Shown: positions 1 to 12,182 of the stretch, piece after piece
How positions within the stretch are numbered: the first letter of the stretch is position 1
Layout of the letters: each line of letters opens with the position of its first letter
Assembly (NCBI GenBank): GCA_000507305.1
Contig: DF241471.1
Location: 1,647-65,646 of the forward strand
DNA from: Breviolum minutum Mf 1.05b.01
Taxonomy: Eukaryota; Sar; Dinophyceae; Suessiales; Symbiodiniaceae
DNA length: 64,000 bases
Direction of reading: 5' to 3'
Position numbers and translations under genes: made by a program
The notes under the pieces: generated by a model
What the model was told of the DNA's origin: nothing
The model's database searches: none
What the model saw: only the letters and a program-made list of their open reading frames with translations

Positions 1-107
1 GACTTTTCGACTTTTGCTGCCACTTTTCGACTTTTCGGACTTTTCGACTTTTCGAGTTTTGCTGCCACTTTTCGACTTTTTGACTTTTCGACTTTTCGAG
101 TTTTTTT
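1..107. repeat. Tandem ACTTTTCG-type repeat
   Basis: Degenerate tandem copies of an 8-mer close to ACTTTTCG, interspersed with the variant ACTTTTGCTGCC. The array is cut by the left edge of the window, so its full length is unknown. Nothing indicates coding. Confidence 0.9.
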
Positions 108-164
108 CCATAGTTCTCACCTTAGACCCTGAATGCATCCGGGTAGTCCCACAGGATAGTTTTT

Positions 165-236
165 GGGATTATATAGATATATGATATGTATTATATATGT
201 ATATATAGTATATATTATATTTATACGTATATATAA
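165..236. repeat. AT-rich TATA dinucleotide tract
   Basis: A run dominated by TATA/TATG steps with no coding signal. Similar short AT tracts recur in the window (for example 39957-40013 and 52525-52565). I see no basis for calling it a promoter. Confidence 0.7.
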
Positions 237-2859
237 TGGTCCGAGGGCCCCGAGGGCAAGCATCTTGAGGAGGAACAAGCACGTTCAACGATGTTTGTCG
301 GTGAAATCCGTTCATCGCCTCTTCGCCATGTCAAAATCCTTGATCCCAAGGTCCCATTTTTGAACCATTTGACCTTCATGTACTGGACGGAATGTTCCAA
401 ACACAATACAGCCATGTGAACTGAAATTGCCTCCTGCAGAAACCAGACCTGAGATTTGAGAGAATTTTGCATTGGTAGAGGCATAATGATAGGGAACACA
501 ACAGTGCTGTGCAGCGCCCTAGCTGTTCGCCACAAGCGACCCCCATTGCAGAGAAGGGAAACTGCAAAATGAGTCCCCTATTTGCATGAATGGGAATGAT
601 CATGATCATTTTTAAGGGGATCACAGGACTTATGATGACTTATGACCAACAGAAATGCACACGAAGCTTATTATTATTCTGTGGACATATCATACGGATT
701 CAGTCCTTTTGGCATGGTTGAAGAAGTATGAACGACTTTCTGTACTGTATTATCAATTTGAATTCATTCAAATTTAGAGAGTTATCACCACCATTGGCAT
801 TGCTTGTGGGTTCCAAAGATGATTCCCGGGATGCTCATTTGGACTTTGAAAAGAGGCCATTCAAAGGTATTGGTTGTTACAGATGGAACTTTGAGTCCTG
901 AAAATGACGGGAGGTTAAACCTCGCCAAGATCTTTTGCAGAAAGAATGTCACAACATCACACTGCCCCAGCATTGGCCAGCAGAACGCTGAAAGAATTGT
1001 AGTTGCCATTAAATTACGGAATCTTATAGCTTTGCAAAAGAACAGAAAATAACTACTGTATCCATTGTCGATTGTCCTATACCGATTATTTATTTGTGGC
1101 AACGTGAAAAGAGGTTTCGTATATCCTGGAGGCACCAGTACTTCAATCAATCTTTTTGGATGATGTTGGACATGATTTTTGGGCTACACAGCCCCTGCAT
1201 TTTCGCAGGACTTGAGAAAACTAAGACCCTGTCCCAGTCGTTCGCTGAATGTGCAGCGCATCAGTTCGGTTGGCTGGTTGACGAGCGACTTACCTTGGGG
1301 AGGAATGACTTGGTAAGGTAGAAAAGGTCCACCAAGGAGGATGCTTCAGGCCAAGCAGTCGACAATTGTATATGGCTGAGGTGGAGGCTGCTACTCTTTT
1401 CCGAAGCCTGGATGTAAGTGGTGCGACCCTCCCTTGCTTTACATGGAAACAATGTGGGAGAAGTACACAACAAACATGAACAAAAGACGTGCTGAAGGCG
1501 GTTGGAAGAATGTGTCGCCGCAGCCTCATGGGTGTACTGCCAGCTGATTGGCTCAAGCAAATTGGCAGTTTATATCTCCTGGTGGATGATTAAGATTCCA
1601 GACAGTGTCATAGACTAATAATTATCCTTCTCCCAGGAAGGAAGGGAGCAGACAACAAATCAAATATGTTCGCCTAATATATTCGGCTGACGACACAACA
1701 TGAAAGAACATGAAGTGAAAAGACCATCGACATCTATTCGCTGTTCTCATGAGCATCCCACGTGACCCCTTGCCAAACGCGCTGTGTTGTCGTTTCTCAT
1801 GATTGGTACAGTGCTCAGGGGTAGGTGGCGGGTGATGGCGGGGACACTTTGAAATTACTTTGCCTGCGTTGCCCTTTAGAAGGCAGCAATCATCATGCTT
1901 CCAATTGCTTAATACAATTTCTTCGATGAGGGAAAGCTGATTGAACTTAACAAATGTAGGTTGCACACCTTTGCTGGCGGCTTGAAGCTGGTTGATTCTT
2001 GGAGCTCACACAAGACAAGCAGATACTGAACCGTGGTTTGACAATGAATGCATTCGAACTGTTTTGGTGCCATTTTGGCTCCAGACCAAAGCCTCCATTG
2101 CAGAACGGATCGGCTGACAAATGACTCAGAAGCTTCATGCACCCATGGCGATGGACTTACAGCAGAACAGGAGCGGTGAGATGTTGATTTCATGTAAAGT
2201 TGGCCCTTTGATTGTGCACACTTTCCTGACTTGATAGCAAATGCATCAAAATCCGAGAGTGTCTTGATGATTGCCAAAGTTTTACGACATGTTTCCAGGG
2301 CATGCAGTATGGAAAAATCATCTTCCAGCACATTTCGCGGAGATGCCTCTTCCAGTGCGCTTCGTGGTGGAGTTGCGGCAGTCCTTGTTCAGACAGTTTG
2401 TGTGCCTACATTTATGTGGATGTTTCTTGGTGTGCATGGCTCGGACTTTAAATTTTATGAGCACATTTTTATGCATTCCACTGACTCCAAAATTGGATTG
2501 ATTGGTGTTCGCAGTGAGTTTGGAATGTCACATGCATGGTTTAGTTTGTACCATGTTGTAGTTTTCATGCTTTCGATAGCTTTGGGCTCTAGATTTTGAG
2601 TGAGATTATGTGGCACAACAATCACAAGCACATTTGCGAACCAAGGGAATCGAAACCATTGTGCTTTCATAAAACTTGTAACGGGATACTCAATAGCCCA
2701 TGACATTTAGACCAAACAAAGTGATAGAAGGAAAATCAACGTTTTGATTAGGGCTACATACTTGAATCTTCTCTACATAAGTCTGTCAAAATCTCTCATC
2801 TTCGTGAAGTCAGCCTTCAGAAGTGATCAGCGGGATCACCGGCAGCGAAGTTCCAATAG
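237..2859. other. No gene that can be supported
   Basis: Open frames here are short and on both strands, and none matches a family I recognise. A + strand frame at 804-1052 and one at 2231-2599 have mixed composition but no splice support. The stretch may hold intergenic DNA or 5' introns and exons of the nucleotidyltransferase gene that begins to be recognisable at 2860. Confidence 0.5.
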
Positions 2860-3557
2860 ATGGAGTGGGATGGTGTCGACTGGGACAATAGGCCTTTGCA
2901 CCAGAAATTCAAGACTACTCTTGAAAGCCTCAAGCCAGGTAGCCAAGTTGCAGTCATCACTATGACTGGCTCCTGCTGCCCTGTAACAAGGGCTCATTGT
3001 ATGGCATTTGAGGTGGCTCGAGACCTCTTGAAAGAGAGAACAGAAAGAACACAGCAATACGCTGAAATTTTGGGAGCCTTGTCGTTGAATAGTGACCATC
3101 ATGTTTGGAAAAAACTAGCAAAGAAAGATGACGATGAGATTATAGACTGGTCAGATCGAGCGATGCTGGTTCAGCTGGCAACAGAGGAGATTCCATGGCT
3201 CAGCGTGAGTTTTTTGAAAGAACATTGGGTGCTTTGGGATTTGCAACAGTCCTGGACATCTATCAACTTTGTACAGTATCACTTGAATGGTGCAGACGAT
3301 GTGTTGAAATATGAGAAATGGACCTGGGCAGTGGACGCAGAGCACCGTTTCATTGCCATGGGGCGACCGGGATATACTGAAGAGCTGAAAAAGTTGGCAC
3401 CAGAGACGCCATATTTCCTGATTGGTCCAGAACTTCCCGACATATCATCTTCGAAGGTTAGAGCAGCTTTGTATGACGAGGATTTCCAAAGCCTCGAAAA
3501 GTTATTACACCATTCTGTGGCATCTTGGTGTCTACAACATTCTCCATACCGCAAAAG
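2860..3557 (+). CDS. NMN/nicotinate-mononucleotide adenylyltransferase-like protein (partial)
   Basis: Recognised as a cytidylyltransferase-like nucleotidyltransferase, most like NMNAT enzymes that join NMN or NaMN to ATP-derived AMP in NAD synthesis. Counting from the ATG at 2860, residues 37-46 read GSCCPVTRAH, matching the family's G-x-F-x-P-x-T-x-x-H nucleotide-binding signature with the essential His at 46. Residues 142-154 (LNGADDVLKYEKW) resemble the substrate-loop region. Residues 195-201 (ISSSKVR) match the ISST-x-[IV]-R motif that ends these domains. The open frame runs to a TAA at 3559-3561, but CAAAAG|GTAAGC at 3557/3558 is a strong splice donor, so the protein probably continues in another exon. 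Residues 118-132 may include a short unspliced or divergent insertion. The ATG follows an AG, so an upstream exon is also possible. Substrate choice (NMN, NaMN or another nucleotide) cannot be told from sequence. Confidence 0.7.
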
Positions 3558-4375
3558 GTAAGCAAGTGCCTTCTGGCACTTGATCCAATTATCATCCTGG
3601 TCGGATAGACCGGGAGTTCGGAAAATGTTGGAAAGTTCGCCAAACTTTTGCGGCCAGGTACTATAAACTGACAGGTATCAGTATAAGGATGTCAGGTGAC
3701 ATCAGGAGATGAATACCTCAGGTGCTGTCGATGTTGGTTCTCAACATACCTGTTGCAACCGGCAGAGCTGCAGGACTCCAAGACAGGTGACACAACGTGC
3801 CGACCACCGGCTTCCGAACAAGGCATGCGGAGTTCAACCTGGCCAAAGGTTTTGGCTTCTCAAATGAGATCCCACGCAGAGCACCTGAACTTCACTTGGT
3901 GAATACATTGGGAATAGCTGTGATTTGCGGGACCACCTGGCCGTGGGCTATCACTAAGGTTCCATACTACACTAGGACACTGGCTCGCCTTTGGGGCACG
4001 TGGATTTCTTGAATCATAATTCTTGGTGTCACAGAAAGCAGGGTGAAGGGCCTTGGTGCGCAAGTGACTCTGCTGGACCTGGCCATTTGGTGTGAATCAC
4101 TGAATCATTCAAGGGCCAGGATCTGGCCCTCTCCTTTTCTTCATTTGCAAACTCCAGAGAGGTCAAGGTCGGAAGTCGCCACTGATAGAGCTGAAAGTGG
4201 GTGAAAAGTGCGCCATTGTCAAGCCTTAGCCATCATTGACCTCTCATCTCATGGCAAGTGTTTTGCAGTGTTTGTTCACAAATGCCATGTCTCCAACTGA
4301 AAGCTTGTCTCACAAACATTGGGAGGTAGGCTCTTCCGTCAGTTCACGAGCCCACGCTTAAGGCATACAGTCACA
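3558..4375. other. Intron or intergenic DNA
   Basis: Starts with a good splice donor. No recognisable exon follows until the carrier-like sequence at about 4376. Confidence 0.4.
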
Positions 4376-4586
4376 AACTACCAATACCGGTATGGTGGCA
4401 CGGCAATGGACGTCATTCGCGCATTGTATGCAGAAGGGGGGCCTCGCCGCTTCTACAGAGGCCACCATCATCAAATGATACGGGAACTTCTAGGATTCAA
4501 AAGGTGGAACTTGTGCAGTCTCCTTGATGCCCCCGACAAGTCAGGCATAGTGCCCGCTTTGCTGCAGTCTGCGATATTGCGGTTTG
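4376..4586 (+). CDS. Mitochondrial carrier family fragment, two exons
   Basis: Two pieces resemble a mitochondrial carrier (six-helix solute exchanger of the inner membrane). The first (4376-4460) reads NYQYRYGGTAMDVIRALY then AEGGPRRFYRG, like the matrix-loop pattern in which a basic/aromatic segment leads to F-Y-R-G. The second (4545-4586) reads IVPALLQSAILRFG, matching the next helix (P-A-L-L-Q ... R-F-G). They join in frame if 4461-4544 (84 nt) is removed as a GC-AG intron (AGAG|GCCACC ... TCAG|GC). Because 84 is a multiple of three, the frame also stays open through it. A GT donor follows at 4587. No other carrier repeats are found nearby, so this is either part of a gene with long introns or a remnant. 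The transported substrate cannot be predicted. Confidence 0.6.
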
Positions 4587-6266
4587 GTGTCTTGGCACGT
4601 TGCCCTTGTGGCTGTGGCTGTGGCTGCGGTGGCGTTTGTTGTGGATCTTGTATGATCTTGTTGTGATGCTAAAACTGTGCGTATTTACTGTTGGGATACC
4701 TAACCTATGACACATACCTCAACACTGCACCGCTGTTTGCAATGTTTTGCATGACAAAATCATAGCATAAATCTATTTGTATTTACAGGGTGGGCAAGCC
4801 ACAAGATACTGCAAACATCAGCAAATCATAGCAAACATGAGCATTGAAACTGGAGCGAAGCCACATATGGCCACTATTCACAGGGTCTCTGCATGTTTTT
4901 ATTTGTCCAGGGCATGATTCGAGGCCAGGACCCGGATGTAACAACCCATCCAGCCTCGATCCAGGTGGTTTGGCCGTGAATGAAGGGCTCTTAGCAGCAA
5001 CCGCCAGGCCCTTAGAGAATCATAGGGAAATCAATGGTTCCCAATGAGTTTGCCGTGAGGTCTCTCAATGGCCTCTCAAGCCTCATTTTACCACATTTGT
5101 AACTGTGAAGCAAAAATGACCTGAGGCAAACCATGGTTTGTCTTCAACAACAGCTGCAGCCACCAGTTCACTTGCAACTAGTGTATTGCGAGTCGTGCTG
5201 ATGCCATTGGATGCTTGGCAGACTGTTCCGTGACTGCATCGAGCCCATGCCCAGCTATAGGACTTGAGGTGAACCAAGCACCTCATGCCATTCTCTCAGC
5301 TATCGCTGAATAGATATCATAGATGAACGAGCAGATAGTGGACAAGATTCACTGGAATTTCAGGGTAGGTTCTAGATGAAGTGCTGTTTCTTATAGTATC
5401 TCTTGTCCTTCAACGTTTTGATTTGCTGCAAAATTCAATTAATTATGAGAAGACAGACTGCAATGCCATGAGCTTTCCAATGTTCACCCACCTTCGAGGC
5501 TAAACAAGTGAACGGAGAGCACGGCTTTAGGAAAGTTCTGGAGGAGGCGCGTAGCAGGCCATCCACGCTGTGGCGAGGAACAGCAGGAGCGAACTGAGGA
5601 TTTCTTATCGTTTTTTGAGTTTATCTTGCGAAGTTTTATTTCCAATGTGCGAGATATCTATCACACTCTACCACTCTATGACCTGCTTTTTCCATAGATC
5701 AAGCAACACACAATGTGACGATGCAGAGAAGCTTGTGACCTGCGTGTGCCAGGCTACTGCATGGCATTCTATGTATAATATATTCTCATGCTTCTGCAAG
5801 CCTCCACTTGCTGTCATGTCCACCGTTCGTTGGAGCAGGAAGCGTGACATCAACCTGGGCTGGTTTCTATGCTTGGTGTTGGACCAACAACTGGTTGCAC
5901 GAAGTGCTTCCCATATCCGCATTTCGTGATTCCGAAACAGCCAGGACTGAAGTGACGGAACGTCACATGTAAGTTGTTTAAGATAGCTCTATCTCAGGAG
6001 CTTGGTAGAGGTCCTTCGATCATTTTGAATGTCCACTTTACATTCAAGTGTTGTGCTTTAACAAACTGGAGTTCAAGCGATAAGGCGTGCAGTTGGAAAT
6101 GAAGCATTTATATCTATAGAATATAATATATATGTAATATATACTTTAAGATACTTTAAGATATTTGATAACATCATGTCACATAGCATCTACACAATAC
6201 TTACACTGCATTTGTACATGAGAGTATTTGATAAATTGTGACCATGACACTCTTATTGCACGTCAG
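4587..6266. other. No gene that can be supported
   Basis: Includes a short GTGGCT-rich tract just after the carrier exon (4608-4635). The remaining frames are short and unremarkable on both strands. Further carrier exons may be present but I cannot identify them. Confidence 0.4.
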
Positions 6267-7240
6267 CAAGTGCTCGTCTACCAATTGGAGATCCTGGATG
6301 AGACCTTGGCAAGACCGGATCGCTTGAAGGAGCGCCACCATTGGCTTCGCAGCAAATGTGGCGGGTGACGCTTCCAGCAATTTTCTCCGCGTCACTTGGG
6401 CAAACGAAGCTCAAACATGCTTACCATTGTAGTACCTTACGGCACTCGTGAACTTCATGGGAAGCAAGATCTAGAAGTAAGACTAATGATCTAGCAACAA
6501 GTTGTGGCCCACTGCTGCAGATTACAAGCACTAACTAAAATGCATTTAAACTTAAACAAAATCTCAAAAGTGAAAAATCTATTTCAAAGACTTGAAACTA
6601 CCTGTCATCCTCGGCTTTGGAGGTGTTGAAGACACTGCAGCAAACAGCAGGGAGAGAAACAACTTACATGTCAGCAGCCGAAGAACTGCTGAGACAGGAC
6701 GGAGTGCGAGGCAAGGAGCTGCATGATGACGATTCAGCAGCAAAACTAGTTACTCTACATGAATTCACATCCACTTATTATACACAGAGTCACACGAAAT
6801 ATCACGAAATATAGCATTTAACATTCATTTGCATCCATCTACCCTCCTCATCCTTATTTGTATCAACAGTATTCACCATGAAGCATCAACAAGCAATCAC
6901 AGGCCTATTCGGGCGCGGCCTTCCAACAAAGGTGGCATCCAGCGGCTTTCAAGGAGCTGCTTGAGACTCAGACAGGACACCAAGGCTGTCACGTTGAATT
7001 GCAGATACAAGATAATATACAGTAGAGATATTGGAAAATGGTACCTTGAAGATCCCAGTATCCACAATACTTCACTATAACATGTATCACCTGCGCTTTC
7101 ACTTGCATATCTTGCATGGTGTCTTTGCAGTCCTGTCTCATCAGTGCTGCACACAGTTTGTGATGAATGAGTTGAGACTGGAGTCCATGTCGCATGAGCT
7201 ATTGCACCTTGAGGTCTTCTTAATGGGCTACGACTTAGTG
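6267..7240 (+). CDS. Candidate exons of an unrecognised gene
   Basis: Several short + strand segments have protein-like composition and AG acceptors but no known family. About 6267-6360 follows CAG and reads as a charged helix (EILDETLARPDRLKERHHW). About 6617-6750 contains LEVLKTLQQTAGRETTYMSA. About 6917-6990 follows CACAG and reads AYSGAAFQQRWHPAAFKELL. About 7130-7240 follows TTTGCAG and reads LSHQCCTQFVMNELRLESMS. I could not prove that they join, and any one may be spurious. Function unknown. Confidence 0.25.
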
Positions 7241-9941
7241 CTTAAGAAATTGTCCTTTTGAAATCTAGACACGTAAAGAGATGTGTTTGGAACGTGCAGC
7301 GCCTTTGGGACAAGTTGCAAGTTTCTTTTGCAAGGAGTTTTGCTCAATTCATGTCATTTCCTTGTGTTTGTTACGGTGTGTGCTGCTAAGCTTATTCAAT
7401 CTCCTTTCACCACCAGTTCAGCCTGATTTTTACAAATGTTTGCCCACATTGTCAGAGCAGCAACGCCAGCAAGAACTTGTCCCAGTTTTCTTCCATTCTG
7501 CATAGGCATGCAGCTCCGTCACCGGCGGAGGTAAAATGCCCGTTGTGTTGCTCCCCTGTCGCCCAAAAGGGACAACACATGACAGCTACATCGGCGGGGC
7601 GTGTTGTCAGAACATGGCGACCGGCCAAGGAAACACGCTACATATCCTCGTAGGAATTGTATAAAGTTGAAGCATGTTGAGCCCTTTTTGAATAGCAGAA
7701 CAACAATTGGTGACATTCCATTCTCATCTCCAAATTTCCACATCAAGAAACTACATGTTTTTTCGTATTTTTTTCGTTTGCTTCAAGTTCCCGCATGAAG
7801 CTGTCATTTCGCGTGTATAAAGATCTGAGCCAATGGCCTGAAGGGGTCATCAGTACAAGGCTTCTTTGGCTTGAGTGGCCAACAAGCCGATGGTAGGATT
7901 GGTACGAGAGAATACGAGAGATGCAGCGAGACATACGAAGCCCTCCCTCCGAGCTGCCATCAAAGTTTACCTGGCACGGATGGACCTTCTAAGAGCATTC
8001 GCAGACATTTAATTTAAGACCTTCATCTACGATGGTCTTGTGAAAAAAAAGGTGCAAGGGCTACTTTCACCAGTATGTACAGTAGCACGCGGCAGGCAAA
8101 TGTAAATAGATGACACCCCTGTCCTGCATTCTACGTTCTGTTTTTACCTTTCAGGCGTATGGGGTGCAGCATAGGAGCCGTGTGTGTCGTGGTGGCCTTG
8201 CCCTGTAAAGATTGCCTTGTGGATAGAGCAGACCGAACGGGTTTCTTTGCTTGTTTGATGCTGCTTTATTGTCGCACACACTGACCCCCCCGCTACAACT
8301 TGCCACAGTAAAAATGTTCAGCCCATGAGAGCTGCACATCACAAGAAACAAGATAACTTGTTGCTGAGTCATACTGAGTCCAGATCTTTTGAATCTCTTC
8401 ACCTCTTGGAAACTCACTTCAAGTGAAGGTAGTTTGAGATTGCTGGATAAATCTGATTTTAGCTCTGAAAAGAACACCTAAAAGCATGCAAGAGGAACCA
8501 TCACTTGTCCTGTTGGATGATTCTGTAAGAATTCTAATGCAGCAAAATAGAGAAGTTGGTTTGGAATATTAGCATTCCACACTTACAAGTGAAGTCTCAG
8601 ATGGGGTCTTTGTTACTTGTTGGACCAGTTGGTGGCCAGCAAGAAGCAGCGTGGAATAAGCTTCCAAGTCAACTTTGCGGTTCCGACCCCGCCGTCTTAG
8701 ACAGCCAGAAAGAGTTGCCAGCAACAGATGCCGATGACTGGAAGCCTTGAGCATAATGTTAGCTTGTGATGGCAATATGCAGCGCCAAGACACCCAAGGC
8801 CTGTGGAAAATTGCAGTCTATCAGCCGGGCCACCCAGTCCAAGTAGACAAAGATGTCTTTAGAAATGTTTTTATACAATTGTTGCAAATATGTTGTTTAT
8901 ATGGGATCAGCTGAAGAAGTAAGAGTTGGAGGTTTGGAAATTGAGGCTTGCATGGCTTTGACAAAACATACCTGATTTGCATCAAGTGAGTTCAATTGCA
9001 TTCTCTTTCTGTTTGTCAGCTTCTTCCTGGAGCCATGATGTGACATGAATTGTGGCATGTCGTTTTGGCTCTCAAAGGATCAGGACTCGTTTGGTGCTAT
9101 CCACAAGGCCCAAGGTGGCAAGCACAGTTCAGAATACTTCCGTAAAGCCGTTACACTCCACATCCCCCAACAGCCACCAAGGTTCTAATGCAGCAATATG
9201 CATATCATTACAAGTGATTACAGCATTACCACCTGAGCAGATGAAAGCTCAGTAACAACATTTCGGCCGCAACAAAGGCCCCTACTCAAGACCCCATGGA
9301 GTGCAAGACTCTTCATTCGTGGGATGAGTTGCTGAAAATTCTGCGACTTGTCAGAATTGTCAGGTGTTGGATGGTGTTGGAATGAAGTTCATGGAAACAG
9401 AACCTTGAGTGGGCGCATGTTTTACCATACTGTGGCTCCAACCCAGGAGCACTGAAGCGCTCAAAAGCGTGGAGGTTATTACCAGAGAAGAGCTGCCCAT
9501 AAGAATGTCCCTCAGCCTGTCTGCTGCATTGGCGATGCAACTTGGCAAGTCAACTTCCTACATGATCAACTCATTGAGGGATTAGAGTCGTGCTTAAAGT
9601 TTGACACTTTGCATAGTTATAGTATGAATAATACAAGAACTGTGGGGGCCCAACATTTCGGCACTCTTGTCACCCAAGAGGCTCATGCATTTAGATACCA
9701 CCTAGCAGGAGACTTGTGAGACAATACCATCCGCCTGCAAGGAACCGAAGCTTGTTGGACCTGACGTTGATTGTTGATGCCACGGCAGCGTTGGGCCTGC
9801 AAGGCCTCAAGCAAAACACCATGTTGCCTCTCAGCTCTCCAATTATTTAATATTATTTTGGGATTTGAATTTTTGGGATGTTGAATAACCCAAAGCTGAC
9901 ATATTGACAAAGATTCCCTTTAGTCTTGTGATGCCTTTCAA
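7241..9941. other. No gene that can be supported
   Basis: A + strand frame near 8556-8750 is open but two frames look equally plausible. At 9683-9850 a + strand segment containing GLQGLKQNT faintly resembles the leucine-rich-repeat unit of the next gene, so the LRR gene may start earlier than annotated. Confidence 0.4.
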
Positions 9942-11326
9942 ATGAGGAAGCATTTGACCTTGCATGTGCAACATTGGGGTACCTCTGGTGAAGTTGGAAG
10001 AGCAGTGGCTGACGTTCTGAAGCAGAATTCTTCACTTCGATCTTTTTCTTTGAAGGCAGACAGCTCGAATCTGCAGGACAAAACTGGGAAGCTACTTGCA
10101 GAGGCACTTCCTCAGAACTCCTCTCTGGCAAGTGTCTTATCCAAATTAGCTTCACAGTGCCAGAGATTAAAAAGAATCTGAGCCAGTAATGAAGAATCAT
10201 CTCCTCCTTCAGCACTGTTTTGTTTCAAATATACTCCGAAACAATTTTGGATTTCGGGTGTGCAAACAAAAACCTGCCTGAAATCTCATCAGGTCTACAT
10301 TTGAGCTGTCAAAATACTCGTGTCGGTGATGAAACTGGGATTGCAATGGCAGAGGCCTTGTGGCTCAATGACACCTTGCGACACTTTTCATGGGCAGCTG
10401 ATGGGACAGACATCAGCGATGCGAGTGGCAGGACGGTGGCTCAGGGAGTGTGTCTTGGCCAAGGTATGGTAAAGCATGATCCAACGACCTTAGTAAGGCC
10501 AGAGATTGGGAAAGTACAGAACCAGAGTAGAAGTGGGAGTTTTCTTTCATGCAATTGTATGCTCCTAGTATTGCAGATATTTGAGCAGATAACTTTTTAT
10601 GTATAACTTTTTGTATATAATAGGTAATTCACCATATTTCAACGCTTCGGAGGTTGTTGAAGTGTTAGAATTTGACAGGATGATGTAGGATGCTTAGGCT
10701 GGAATTGAATTGGGTTGGATGGTTTGTTTTTCCCATTATTGGCCAACACTGCTCTTGAGCAAGGCAGCAAAACTGCAACCTTGAGACCTTCCGGCTCTCT
10801 GCCAGTAGCACGGGAATAACGGATGAAAGTGGCAAAGCGATGGTGTCAGTGCTGAAGGAAAACTTGGCACTTCAACACTTCTCGTTTGAAGCCAGTGAGA
10901 CACTACTAAGCGACAGCACCGGCCTTGCCTTTGCCAGCTCCCTTGGGTCAACTTCCTTGCGGAGCTTTTGCTTTGTCGCAAGCTTTAGCAACATCTCAGA
11001 CAAGACCTGCCAGGCCATCGCAGAGAGTGCAGGCAGCACTCACCTCACGTCCATGGAGTTCATTGCACTTCATGTCTTAGTCTCTGCAGAGACTAGCATA
11101 CGTTTGCGGAACGCTTTGCAGAGGAACGCTAGCCTGCAGTTCATCAAATTCGAGACATGTCGGCTGGACGGAGATCATGCATACAGCACTGTGCAGGAAG
11201 CAGTGCAGACTGCGATGCAGAAGAACCAGCACATGTGTGAACGCAAGCCAGGCTGTCCTCGCTTTCAGCTGCCCCTGTGCACACAGCATCCTGGAATACA
11301 ATGGAAATTCCAAGAGTTTTCACAGG
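9942..11326 (+). CDS. Leucine-rich-repeat (ribonuclease-inhibitor-type) protein, partial
   Basis: At least five repeat units follow the pattern 'I-x-D-x-T-G-x-A-x-A-E-A-L-x-x-N-x-x-L-x-x-F-x-x-x-A', typical of ribonuclease-inhibitor-like LRR proteins, which act as binding scaffolds. Exon A (to 10127) contains ADVLKQNSSLRSFSLKAD and KLLAEALPQNSSL, and ends at a GC-type donor (G|GCAAGT). Exon B (10293-10463) contains DETGIAMAEALWLNDTLRHF and ISDASGRTVAQGV, and ends at AAG|GTATGG. Exon C (about 10760-11326) holds three or more units, including ITDESGKAM, LSDSTGLAFASSL and ISDKTCQAIAES, then a longer C-terminal unit, and ends at the strong donor AGG|GTGAGT. The start and end of the gene are not seen. 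The exact acceptor of exon C (10760 or 10768) is uncertain. Binding partner unknown. Confidence 0.65.
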
Positions 11327-12032
11327 GTGAGTGTTCCTCCATGTTCCTGATACATATATTTCATTATGATTTCATTTACATTTATTTGCATCTATTGTAG
11401 TCCTGCTGTGTTCTTTTGGGGCCTGCTCCGGATATTACAGCAATCTTAAGTTGAACTTGACGCTTGTCCTTGGAAAGAACCCACATGTAGTCCACAGCAC
11501 TTCCTGATGATTGCCAGAGTTCTCGGCTGTAGGGATACCGTGTTTCTGGCTGCCACTGATAGAAGGGAATGCACATCTACTGTAATCTAGATATACATGG
11601 CATAGATTTGGAGTGCCACTATATAGGCACATAATATCACATAATGGCATATAGGGTATGTAGCTGATAGATAGCCCAGATTGGCGTGGTGTTTCCAGCC
11701 CTCCTTCGGGCGGTTAGATTTGTCTATGCCAAGGTCCTTCAGCAAGGCTTTGGACACCTCCTTCTCGCATGATTGGGGAAGTGCTGTTGTGGCTTGGAAT
11801 GTATAATTGCTTGATACATGTGTGAATTGTGTAGATGTGTGATCATGTATGGTGGTGTGCATAGATGTGTGATTTGTATAGAATTGCATGGATACAGTCC
11901 CATTTGTGTACATGTAAATGCGTCATACTTAAAGATATTGGATCATGAGACACTTTTGTGGGGGTTTTCTTATGGCTTCCTTCCCCCTTTATGGGTGCCA
12001 CATGCCCCTGCCCCATTTCCGTTGTTCCTAAG

Positions 12033-12182
12033 GTGGGGAACAGCGAGCATAATGACTTGGTGCTCAGAAGCGGCAAATTGTCCACAGATAGTTTGTCAGA
12101 CACAGATGTTGGTGATGCTGCAGAGGCAATCACCACAGCAAGCACAGAAACTCCAGTTTGGGAATCATTACATGGAGTGTAG
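12033..12182 (+). CDS. Candidate terminal exon, unrecognised
   Basis: After CCTAAG an open frame of 49 codons rich in Ser, Thr, Asp and Glu (LSTDSLSDTDVGDAAEAI) runs to a TAG. Composition suggests a disordered C-terminus. Its phase does not match a direct join to the LRR exon ending at 11326, so a missing exon would be needed if it belongs to that gene. Confidence 0.25.
   Translation: MGNSEHNDLVLRSGKLSTDSLSDTDVGDAAEAITTASTETPVWESLHGV

Noticed and set aside
2069-2081. GCCATTTTGGCTC, a 13-nt match to the core of the dinoflagellate spliced leader
   Set aside because: Only 13 of about 22 nt match, the following bases differ, and no intronless protein frame follows, so a retroposed mRNA relic is not supported.
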